From: an uncultured Jannaschia sp. | Lineage (GTDB): Bacteria > Pseudomonadota > Alphaproteobacteria > Rhodobacterales > Rhodobacteraceae | DNA: 64,000 nucleotides | Assembly: GCA_947494145.1 (NCBI GenBank) | Contig: CANLTZ010000005.1 | Coordinates: 62,001-126,000, forward strand | Direction: 5' to 3' | Shown here: positions 55,369 to 64,000 of the stretch, piece after piece | Layout of the letters: each line of letters begins with the position of its first letter | Position numbering within the stretch: position 1 is the stretch's first letter | Notes under the pieces: model-generated | The model's input: only the letters and a program-made list of their open reading frames with translations | The model's database searches: none | Told to the model about the DNA's origin: nothing | Translations under genes and position numbers: made by a program

Positions 55369-56859
55369 TCAGAACGTCTGGTCGTAATCGCCGACATTGG
55401 GTTCGAGCCGGATGACCCGGTCGAGGTCTTCGAAGATGGCGCGCAGCTCGTCCTTCGAGGCGGGGCTTTCGCAGACCACCACCAGATTGGGCGTGTTGGA
55501 CGACGCCCGGACAAGCCCCCAGCCGCCGTTTTCCAGCATCACGCGCGCGCCGTTCACCGTCACGATATCGGTGATCTTCTGGCCACCCAGCGTGCCTTGC
55601 CCCTTCATGGGCACCAGCCGGTCCACGATCCGTTGGAGCGTGTCGTACTTTTCTTCGTCCGGACAATGGGGCGACAGGGTGGGCGTGTTGTAGACCACCG
55701 GCAGGGCCTTGCGCAGATCGCTCATGGATTTGTCAGGGTTGCGGTCGAGCAATTTGCAGATCTCGACCGCCACGCGCATCCCGTCGTCGTAGCCGCGCCC
55801 GATGGGTTCGGCCAAGAAGTAGTGCCCCGATTTCTCAAACCCCGCCAGCGCGCCGATTTCGTGGACGCGGCGCTTCATATGGCTGTGCCCGGTCTTCCAA
55901 TAGTCGGCCTTGGCACCATTGGCCCGCAGTTCCGGGTCGCTGGCGAAAAGGCCGGTGGATTTCACATCGGCCACGAAGGTGGCGCCGGGATGCAGCTTCG
56001 ACAGATCGCGGGCCATGATGACGCCCACCTTGTCGGCGAAGATCTCTTCGCCTTCATCGTCCACCACGCCGCAGCGATCGCCATCGCCGTCAAAGCCCAG
56101 GGCCAGATCGGCCCCTGAGGCGCGGACGCTGTCGGCCATGTCGTGCAGCATCTTCATGTCTTCGGGGTTGGGATTGTAGTTGGGAAACGTGTAATCGAGC
56201 GTATTGTGGCTTTCGACCACCTCAACACCAATACGGCGCAGCACCGCAGGACCGTAGGCAGAGGCGGTGCCATTGCCCGTGGCGCAGACCACTTTGAGGG
56301 GGCGAGACATGCGGAAATCACCACATAGATCATCGAGGTAGGCGTCCATCACGCCGTTGACATGTTCCCATTTGCCGCCATCGCGGGTTTCACCGCGACC
56401 CTCCAGCACGATATCGCGAAGTTCGCCCATCTCATCGGGGCCATGTGTCAGGGGGCGCTCAAACCCCATTTTGACCCCGGTCCAACCGTTAGGATTGTGC
56501 GACGCCGTGACCATGGCGACGGCGGGGGCATCCAGGTGGAATTGGGCAAAATAGGCCATGGGCGTGATCGCCGGGCCGATATCCTGCACATGGATGCCAG
56601 CCTGCGTCAGGCCCAGGATCAGGGCTTGCTTGATGGCGAGCGAGTAGTCACGGTAATCGTTGCCGACGGCGATGCGCGGCTCGATCCCGCGCAGATACAT
56701 CTGCGTACCCAGCCCCAGGCCCAGCGCGGTGATGCCGGGCAAGTTAATCGCATCGGGGTATTTCCAGCGCGCGTCGTATTCGCGGAAGCCCGTGGGCGCG
56801 ATCATCGGGTCGCGCAGGAATTCCCAAGTGTTGGGGGTGACGTCGGCAAGGGGTTTCAT
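55369..56859 (-). CDS. Phosphomannomutase/phosphoglucomutase
   Basis: A 496-residue alpha-D-phosphohexomutase from ATG 56859 (MKPLADVTPNTWEFLRDPMI). The phosphoserine loop is in VTASHNPNGWTGVK, the metal loop in LGFDGDGDRCGVVDD and the sugar-binding loop EKSGHYFLAEPIGRGYDDG. It interconverts hexose 1- and 6-phosphates for LPS and exopolysaccharide nucleotide sugars. It heads the minus-strand operon that includes mscS and lies 150 bp downstream of the capsule-export genes. Confidence 0.9.
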   Translation of the reverse strand: MKPLADVTPNTWEFLRDPMIAPTGFREYDARWKYPDAINLPGITALGLGLGTQMYLRGIEPRIAVGNDYRDYSLAIKQALILGLTQAGIHVQDIGPAITPMAYFAQFHLDAPAVAMVTASHNPNGWTGVKMGFERPLTHGPDEMGELRDIVLEGRGETRDGGKWEHVNGVMDAYLDDLCGDFRMSRPLKVVCATGNGTASAYGPAVLRRIGVEVVESHNTLDYTFPNYNPNPEDMKMLHDMADSVRASGADLALGFDGDGDRCGVVDDEGEEIFADKVGVIMARDLSKLHPGATFVADVKSTGLFASDPELRANGAKADYWKTGHSHMKRRVHEIGALAGFEKSGHYFLAEPIGRGYDDGMRVAVEICKLLDRNPDKSMSDLRKALPVVYNTPTLSPHCPDEEKYDTLQRIVDRLVPMKGQGTLGGQKITDIVTVNGARVMLENGGWGLVRASSNTPNLVVVCESPASKDELRAIFEDLDRVIRLEPNVGDYDQTF

Positions 56860-57009
56860 GGAAATCCTCAGGTTCTCAAATATCGGTCGGCTGCACATGG
56901 GCGGTGTTCTACGACCGCTTTAGCCACGCCTTCCGCATATGCAAGCCGCGCTGCCGTGGGCAGGCCGAAAAACGCGCGCCGCGTGGGCGCGCGCCACCAT
57001 ACCATAAGC

Positions 57010-58542
57010 TCAGCCGGAAACTTGTTCGCGAAGGATCGCCGTGGTGAGAGAGACCATGAGGTAGATGCCCGCAAAGACGAGGAAGGCCAGAAGCGTGTTC
57101 TCAAAGGCCCGGGGGTATGTCGGCTCATCCGGGGAGACTGGAGGCACTGGCGTCGACAGGTAGCGCACTTGGCGGTTCGCCTCGATCCGGGCCATTTCGA
57201 GCTGTTGCGCCGCCTGTTGCAGCAAAAGCTGCCGCGTGACGAGGTCCTGCTGGGCCACGGCCAATTCGGCGGTAACGCGCGCGAGGCTGGCTTCTTCGGT
57301 GGCACCCTCTGTCAAGCTGGAACGTAGGATCGAAAGCTCCGCCTCGAGCTGGTCGATGGTCTGGCGAGAGACATCGACACGGGTCTCATTGGGGCGGCGG
57401 TTGGCAAGCAGCTGTTCAAGACGCAGGCGTTCGGCGCGCAATTCCGTCTCGATGGCGCCGATCTGGGTCATCGTGTTCGACACTTCGGCCTCAGCCGAGA
57501 CGACGCCCAATTGTTCCTGAAGGTCGACCACACGGGACTGGGCTTCCAGCATGCGCTGTTCGGCGGCTTGGAAGCTTTCCATGGCACCCGACATTTGGTC
57601 GGTACGCAGCCGTGCGGTAAGCTGATCCACCTGTTCTTCGGCATAGCCGATTAAGGCTTGGGAGAATTCGGCCGACACTTCCGGGTTGGCGGCGATCACT
57701 TCCATCTTGATGACGCCTTCGGTGGGGTCGTAGCCAATTTTCACCATGCGGCGGTAAAGCTTGTAGGCAGCTTCTTCTGTGGCTTCCGGGTCCAAGCGCT
57801 GCAATGGGTCGATTTCGTCACGGGCGAAATGCTGGGTGAAGCCCAGATCACCGTTCAGCCGCTGCAACGCGCTGCGCGATAGAAGATAGGATTGGACCGA
57901 GATACTGTCTTGCTGCGTGGCCAAACCGGTGCCGGAAAAGAGCCCGCCAAGCCCGCCCCCTGCGGCCGCGCCGGCATCGGCCTGCTGGATGACGAATTCG
58001 GAATTGGTCGCATACATCGGCGTGGCGATGACGAAATAGTAGAAGCCTGCGACGATCGTGGGCAGACCCACGAAGAACATCAGCCGCGTGGCGAGAAGCG
58101 CGAGACGACGGCGACGGCGACGCGCGATATCACGCTGGATGCGAACGATTTCGCCGGCGCGGGAATCGGCATCGGGCGTGGGTGCGACGGGGGCGGCCGG
58201 CACGGGCGCAGTGCGCGCAACGGCGGGCAGATTGCCATCGCTGCCGCCCCGCTCTGGCACGAGTTGCAGCATGTTGGACCGCTCAAACGGGTCGATGCCA
58301 CGGGCACGCAGCGCCTCGACCGCTTCGTGGTCGGAATTGACCTTCAGCCCATGTTTCTGTGCGATGCGGCGCGCCATGCGAAGCTGGCGCCCGGTGGGCG
58401 CGGCACTGTCATCATTTGCGGCGGGGCCCACATCGTCCGCCACAGGCGCGGGCAACCCATCCTGAGGCACCGTGGCGCCCTGACGGTTGAAGCCCGCATC
58501 GGGGCGGATACGAAATTTGCGAGCCCTAGGCATCGTACTCAT
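57010..58542 (-). CDS. Capsule polysaccharide export inner-membrane protein (KpsE/BexC/CtrB-like)
   Basis: A 510-residue protein from ATG 58542 with GGAGG upstream; the start overlaps the kpsT-like gene by 17 bp. A long hydrophilic N-terminus (1-130) precedes the first transmembrane helix (LALLATRLMFFVGLPTIVAG). A periplasmic coiled coil rich in Glu/Gln (about 285-450, e.g. QMSGAMESFQAAEQRMLEAQ) follows, and then a second helix near the end (AFENTLLAFLVFAGIYLMVS). This is the polysaccharide co-polymerase/export (PCP-3) layout. The protein links the ABC exporter to the outer-membrane channel. Confidence 0.8.
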   Translation of the reverse strand: MSTMPRARKFRIRPDAGFNRQGATVPQDGLPAPVADDVGPAANDDSAAPTGRQLRMARRIAQKHGLKVNSDHEAVEALRARGIDPFERSNMLQLVPERGGSDGNLPAVARTAPVPAAPVAPTPDADSRAGEIVRIQRDIARRRRRRLALLATRLMFFVGLPTIVAGFYYFVIATPMYATNSEFVIQQADAGAAAGGGLGGLFSGTGLATQQDSISVQSYLLSRSALQRLNGDLGFTQHFARDEIDPLQRLDPEATEEAAYKLYRRMVKIGYDPTEGVIKMEVIAANPEVSAEFSQALIGYAEEQVDQLTARLRTDQMSGAMESFQAAEQRMLEAQSRVVDLQEQLGVVSAEAEVSNTMTQIGAIETELRAERLRLEQLLANRRPNETRVDVSRQTIDQLEAELSILRSSLTEGATEEASLARVTAELAVAQQDLVTRQLLLQQAAQQLEMARIEANRQVRYLSTPVPPVSPDEPTYPRAFENTLLAFLVFAGIYLMVSLTTAILREQVSG

Positions 58543-59179
58543 AAAGCCTCCGCGCCTCTTCCAAGGTGTCGAAATGATGAAGTTTGCCGTTGCGCAGCAC
58601 CGCAGCCGAAGTCGCGAAGCGTTCCAGCACCTGGGGCTGATGGCTAACAATGACGACGGTCGCGTCGCGCAGCCGTTCCTTCAGGATGGACCCCGCCTTG
58701 CGGTTGAATTCGGCATCCGTGGTCGATGGCATGCCTTCATCGATCAGGTAGATATCGAATTCCAATGCCAGCATCAGCGCGAAGCTGAACCGCGCGCGCA
58801 TCCCTTGGCTATAGGTGCCGACGGGCATGTCGAAATATTCCTCAAGCCCGCAGACCCAGCGGCAAAACGCTTCGACATAATCAGGGTCGAGACCATAGAG
58901 CGTCGCGATATAGCGCGCGTTCTCCGTGGCCGTGTTGCGATTGACCACCCCGCCCATGAAACCCAGCGGGAAGGACACGCGGCTGGTGCGATGCACTTCG
59001 CCTTCATCGGGCTTTTCGAGACCCGCCATCATGTTGATGATAGTTGTCTTTCCTGTCCCGTTGGGGGCCAAAACCCCGACCGAGCGCCCCGGTTCCACGC
59101 GGAACGAGGTGCGATCAAGGATCACCTTGCGCTGCTTGCCCGTCCAAAAGGACTTAGAGACGTTGTCGAACTCGATCAT
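58526..59179 (-). CDS. Capsule polysaccharide ABC exporter ATPase (KpsT/CtrD-like)
   Basis: A 217-residue ABC ATPase. Walker A APNGTGKTT (about 38-46), signature TYSQGMRARFSFALMLALEF, Walker B DIYLIDEGMPSTTD and the H-loop VIVSHQPQV are clear. The short form and the N-terminal FDNVSKSFWTGKQRKVILD resemble KpsT/BexA/CtrD. The permease partner (KpsM) is not adjacent: 250 bp of non-coding DNA upstream lead to nhaA. Confidence 0.85.
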   Translation of the reverse strand: MIEFDNVSKSFWTGKQRKVILDRTSFRVEPGRSVGVLAPNGTGKTTIINMMAGLEKPDEGEVHRTSRVSFPLGFMGGVVNRNTATENARYIATLYGLDPDYVEAFCRWVCGLEEYFDMPVGTYSQGMRARFSFALMLALEFDIYLIDEGMPSTTDAEFNRKAGSILKERLRDATVVIVSHQPQVLERFATSAAVLRNGKLHHFDTLEEARRLYEYDA

Positions 59180-59429
59180 CGGTCGCGGATCATCCGAATC
59201 GTTTGCTGTGCCGGTGCTCTGATATGATCACACCATGGTTCACAGTTAACTGCAGAATGGGTCGACAATCGGGTTTGAAACGCCGTTTCTTCCCCTTTCG
59301 GAGCAGTTTTTGTGTCGAATTGATGGCAATGCCGTTCTCGCGCGCCGAACGGGAACGCCGACACACACCGGCACACCTCTGCCCCAACCTTCTGTAATCA
59401 GGGCTGCGCCAGATGATGGGAGGTATGTT

Positions 59430-60728
59430 TTAGCTCGGCTGCTTTTCCACCTTCGTCAGCTTACCGGCCACGATAGACAGGATCGCCGCACCAAAGCTAA
59501 GCAGCGCACCCATCTTGGCTGCGTCTTGCACAGGCCCCGGGTCGAACGCGACGGACGCCACGAAAAGCGACACCGTAAAGCCGATGGCGGCAACGCAGCC
59601 GATGACGAAGAGGTCTGACATCTTCATACCCTGCGGCAGGCCCAAATTCATGACGCTCGCGCCAAACCAACCGAAGGCCAGCACACCAAGGGGTTTGCCG
59701 ATAATGAGACCGGCCAAGACGAGCCATGTGGGTTCACTGATGGCCGAAAACTCAACGCCCGCATTCATCAGGCCAAACAGGAACAGGACCACCTCAACCG
59801 GGTGCTTGAGCAAATGTTCCGTGTGGTTGAGCAGGTCGGTCAGGTATTGCTCGGCTTCTGCAAAAATACCGAAGGCGCGGTCCGCATGGGGCAGTGTCGG
59901 CACGATGGGCAAAAGGCCCAGCGCGGGATGCAGGCCCGATTGGGCGAAGCCAAACCAGCTGAGCGCGCCCGCCACAAGATAGGGCCACCAGGACAGCTTC
60001 TTGCGCATCCAAGTGGATGTTGGACGAAGCTGGTCACCGCGGTCCAACTTGCGCGGCAGCCAGTTGAACAGCACGAAGACCCCAATGGCTGATGCAAGCG
60101 AAAGCAGCAGCCAGACCGGAGCCAAATCGCCCTCTGGGTAGAAGATCGCCAGGATGATCAGACCCGCCGCGTCGTCAGCGATCGCCAGAAGCAGAAGGAA
60201 GCGCACAGCCGGGTGACCGGCACCGAATACGATGCGCCCAACAAGGTAGCTGAACGCGATATCCGTGGCCGTCGGTATGGCCCAGCCATTGGCGAAGGCG
60301 GTGAACTTTGCGGGCCCGAGCAGCCAGGCAATGCCAAGATAAATGGCGATGGGGCCGATCATGCCGCCCGCCGTGGCGAAAAGGGGCGTGGCTGCCTTCT
60401 TGCCGCGAAGCGAGCCATTTTTCAGGATCACCGCCTCCCAGACTTCCTTACCAGCGATAGCGAAGAAGAACGCCATGAGGATATCATTGACCAGATAATG
60501 GGCCGTCAGGACCTTGGCGGTTTCGGCATGGCCAAAGAGCTCTGCATCCTCGCCCATGGCCTCTTCCCAATGATGCAGGTCAAAGCCGATGAGATCATTG
60601 AACCAAAGCGGGTATTCCACGAACAGGTGGTAGGAATGTGCATCCGTATTCGCCCAGACCAGCGCGATGAACGCGCCGAAGACCAACAGAAGCGAGTAAT
60701 TGGTGAGAAAGTTCCAGACCCGATACAT
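59430..60728 (-). CDS. nhaA: Na+/H+ antiporter NhaA
   Basis: A 432-residue antiporter with about 12 membrane segments. The Na+-binding Asp pair is in LLAIADDAAGLIILAIFYP, and the upstream PTATDIAFSYLVGRIVFG region contains the second conserved Asp of TM IV. The N-terminus FLTNYSLLLVFGAFIALVWA is standard. It uses proton influx to extrude Na+ at alkaline pH, in keeping with a saline or marine habitat (inference). The gap at 59180-59429 upstream of kpsT (downstream of nhaA) holds no gene that I recognise. Confidence 0.93.
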   Translation of the reverse strand: MYRVWNFLTNYSLLLVFGAFIALVWANTDAHSYHLFVEYPLWFNDLIGFDLHHWEEAMGEDAELFGHAETAKVLTAHYLVNDILMAFFFAIAGKEVWEAVILKNGSLRGKKAATPLFATAGGMIGPIAIYLGIAWLLGPAKFTAFANGWAIPTATDIAFSYLVGRIVFGAGHPAVRFLLLLAIADDAAGLIILAIFYPEGDLAPVWLLLSLASAIGVFVLFNWLPRKLDRGDQLRPTSTWMRKKLSWWPYLVAGALSWFGFAQSGLHPALGLLPIVPTLPHADRAFGIFAEAEQYLTDLLNHTEHLLKHPVEVVLFLFGLMNAGVEFSAISEPTWLVLAGLIIGKPLGVLAFGWFGASVMNLGLPQGMKMSDLFVIGCVAAIGFTVSLFVASVAFDPGPVQDAAKMGALLSFGAAILSIVAGKLTKVEKQPS

Positions 60729-60863
60729 GGTGGCCCCTTGTCGTTCGTCCCTTCCGCACTAGCGAAGCCATGAAGGGGCGGCAACCGTGGGTTTGGCCCA
60801 GGGCCCGGATGGCGGCCTGAGTTACGACCTTTTGGCAATGTGTCCAGGGGCAGGCCAAACGAA

Positions 60864-60887
60864 ATGGGGCGCCCGAAGGCGCCCCAT
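60864..60887 (-). terminator. Intrinsic terminator of groESL
   Basis: A perfect 10-bp stem (ATGGGGCGCC/GGCGCCCCAT) closed by a tetraloop that reads TTCG on the minus strand, the extra-stable C(UUCG)G type. It is 25 bp after the groL stop and followed by TTCGTTTGG. Confidence 0.8.
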
Positions 60888-60912
60888 CCGAAATTCCACA
60901 TGCGCGGCTGAC

Positions 60913-62565
<1,653 letters not shown>

Positions 62566-62622
62566 CTATCTTTTGAATTTGTTACGAAGCGAAGTTCAGA
62601 CGATCCGTAGATCCGGGCGCTT

Positions 62623-62934
62623 TCAGGCAGCCTTGGCTGCGGCGCCGCCCTCGATGATGCCGAGGATGTCCGTTTCCTTCATGATCAGCAGCTCTTCGCC
62701 GTCGATCGTGATCTCGGTGCCCGACCACTTGCCGAACAGGATACGGTCGCCAGCCTTGACGTCCATCGCGATGCGATCACCGTCTTCGTCACGGGCGCCC
62801 GCGCCGACAGAGACGACTTCGCCCTCGGCGGGCTTTTCCTTGGCGGTGTCGGGGATGATCAGACCACCCTTGGTCTTGTCGTCGGATTCAACGCGACGGA
62901 CCAGGACACGGTCATGCAGCGGTGTGAAAGCCAT
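62623..62934 (-). CDS. groS: Co-chaperonin GroES
   Basis: A 103-residue co-chaperonin from ATG 62934 ([20 protein letters not shown]). The mobile loop [18 protein letters not shown] and the ends [14 protein letters not shown] and [13 protein letters not shown] are canonical. The open frame extends 22 codons upstream through the CIRCE element and is not coding there. Confidence 0.97.
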   Translation of the reverse strand: MAFTPLHDRVLVRRVESDDKTKGGLIIPDTAKEKPAEGEVVSVGAGARDEDGDRIAMDVKAGDRILFGKWSGTEITIDGEELLIMKETDILGIIEGGAAAKAA

Positions 62935-62968
62935 TGCGGTAGCCTCTTGAGCTAGATGTTTCTCCCTG

Positions 62969-62995
62969 TTGTCACTCACCCAGGGGGAGTGCCAA
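62969..62995 (-). promoter_or_regulatory. CIRCE operator (HrcA binding site)
   Basis: The 27-bp element reads TTGGCACTC - nine bases - GAGTGACAA on the minus strand, matching the CIRCE consensus TTAGCACTC-N9-GAGTGCTAA at 15 of 18 arm positions. It sits 34 bp upstream of the groS start. HrcA binds it to repress chaperonin genes; heat relieves repression. Confidence 0.9.
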
Positions 62996-63157
62996 CGCAC
63001 GGGGAGATAAGAGCCATCAGCCCCCCTGTCAACAGCCCGCCCGCGCGAAATCGGCCCTTGGCCAGCTTCCGCACCCTACCTTGCCAGATGGCGCCGCCCA
63101 CCCCCCGTGACAAGGCCCGGCGCGGGCCTTACACCCGCCCCAACGCGGGAGGGGCCC

Positions 63158-63940
63158 ATGAAAATCGCCACGTTCAATATCAACGGCATCAAGGCCCGCT
63201 ACGACACAGTCGCCACCTGGCTGCGGGACGACGCGCCCGACGTCGCCATCCTCCAGGAAATCAAATCCGTCGACGAAAACTTCCCCCGCCAGGTGGCCGA
63301 AGATGCAGGCTACGAATTGCATACCCATGGCCAGAAAGGCTTCAACGGCGTCGCATTGCTATCCAAGACCCCGCTGGAAGACGTCACCCGCGGCCTGCCC
63401 GGCGACGACAGCGACGAACAGGCCCGCTATATCGAAGGCACCGTGATCGGAGAGACGGGCTCCGTCCGCATCTGCGGGCTCTACCTGCCCAATGGTAACC
63501 CTGTGCCAGGACCCAAATATGACTACAAGCTTGCCTGGATGGCGCGGCTGGAAGCGCGGGCCCGCGCGCTTCTGGCATCCGAGGAACCCTTTTTGATGGC
63601 GGGCGATTACAACGTTATTCCCGATGCCCGCGACGCCGCCCGCCCCGACGCATGGACCAAGGACGCCCTGGCCCTACCCCAGACACGTGCCGCGTTCCGG
63701 CGCCTTCTGAACCTTGGGTTGACCGAGGCTTTCCGCACCCGCACCCCCGCGCCCGGCCACTACAGCTTCTGGGATTACCAAGCTGGCGCCTGGGATAGAA
63801 ACGACGGAATCCGCATCGACCATTTCCTGCTGTCGCCCGCCGTCGCGGACCGCATGACCGACTGCACCATCCAGTCCGACATGCGAGGCCGCGAAAAGCC
63901 ATCGGACCACGTGCCGGTCTGGCTGGACCTCGACCTCTAG
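63158..63940 (+). CDS. xthA: Exodeoxyribonuclease III (AP endonuclease family)
   Basis: A 260-residue enzyme with the EEP fold. Metal-binding ATFNINGIKAR and ILQEIKS are at residues 4-43, LMAGDYNVIPDARD carries the catalytic Asp/Asn, and SDHVPVWLDLDL ends the protein with the catalytic His. It removes abasic sites and 3' blocking groups in base excision repair. The start ATG 63158 follows GCGGGAGGGG. Confidence 0.93.
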   Translation: MKIATFNINGIKARYDTVATWLRDDAPDVAILQEIKSVDENFPRQVAEDAGYELHTHGQKGFNGVALLSKTPLEDVTRGLPGDDSDEQARYIEGTVIGETGSVRICGLYLPNGNPVPGPKYDYKLAWMARLEARARALLASEEPFLMAGDYNVIPDARDAARPDAWTKDALALPQTRAAFRRLLNLGLTEAFRTRTPAPGHYSFWDYQAGAWDRNDGIRIDHFLLSPAVADRMTDCTIQSDMRGREKPSDHVPVWLDLDL

Positions 63941-63994
63941 CACCGCGCAGCGCGCCGCAACACTTCACACCCTCATCCTGACAGGAGCCGCGTC

Positions 63995-64000
63995 ATGCGC
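63995..64000 (+). CDS. Start of next gene (truncated)
   Basis: An ATG at 63995 with a good RBS (ACAGGAGCC) 6-13 bases upstream opens a frame cut off by the window edge after two codons. Its nature cannot be judged. Confidence 0.4.

Overview
This window looks like a GC-rich alphaproteobacterial chromosome segment, most likely Rhodobacterales (Rhodobacteraceae/Roseobacter group). The evidence is the order of the cell-wall and division genes (ftsW-murG-murC-DUF2484-murB-ddlB-ftsQ-ftsA-ftsZ-lpxC-bamD-recN), the ccmABCDG cluster, the DUF177-rpmF-plsX-fabH-ihfA-MerR block, a two-domain dCTP deaminase, and frequent ATGA stop/start overlaps. No plasmid, complete prophage or CRISPR array is visible.

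Layout. 1-1.2 kb: 3'-truncated guanine deaminase, divergent from mgtE (1.3-2.7 kb). 2.7-18.4 kb (minus strand): the dcw-type cluster running from ftsW down to recN, followed by a K+-channel-like gene broken by an in-frame TAG. An unrecognised 445-residue gene (13.0-14.3 kb) sits between DUF2484 and murB. 18.4-24 kb: a frameshifted nucleotidyltransferase-like gene, a copper-delivery pair (Sco1, PCuAC) and a DctPQM TRAP transporter with a strong hairpin between dctP and dctQ. 24.5-30.4 kb: aconitase and, divergently, cytochrome c maturation genes. 30.6-36.5 kb: galE, then the accessory island described below. 36.6-47.6 kb: parE, a low-GC membrane protein, short inverted repeats, a cytochrome c, a VWA protein, an HExxH lipoprotein, an ABC-F protein, an OlsB-like acyltransferase, MsrB and BamE. 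46.8-51.6 kb: DUF177, rpmF, plsX, fabH, ihfA and a MerR regulator, then tRNA-Pro and dCTP deaminase. 52.9-59.2 kb (minus): DUF3445, a BON-MscS channel, a small membrane protein, phosphomannomutase, and KpsE/KpsT-like capsule export genes. 59.4-64 kb: nhaA, groESL under a CIRCE operator, and xthA.

The most interesting region is 31.8-36.5 kb. A DUF4123 protein (type VI secretion effector-adaptor family) is followed by a Tox-REase-5-like nuclease toxin and an Imm52-like immunity gene, then a toxin fragment with its own immunity gene, then a third immunity gene. Each cassette is a mosaic: the toxin segment carrying the catalytic motif and the 3' part of the immunity gene are near-identical between copies, whereas the toxin 3' end and immunity 5' end between them are divergent and visibly lower in GC. 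This suggests that matched toxin-tail/immunity-head specificity blocks are exchanged by recombination through flanking homology. Function is inferred from sequence motifs only; no searches were run.
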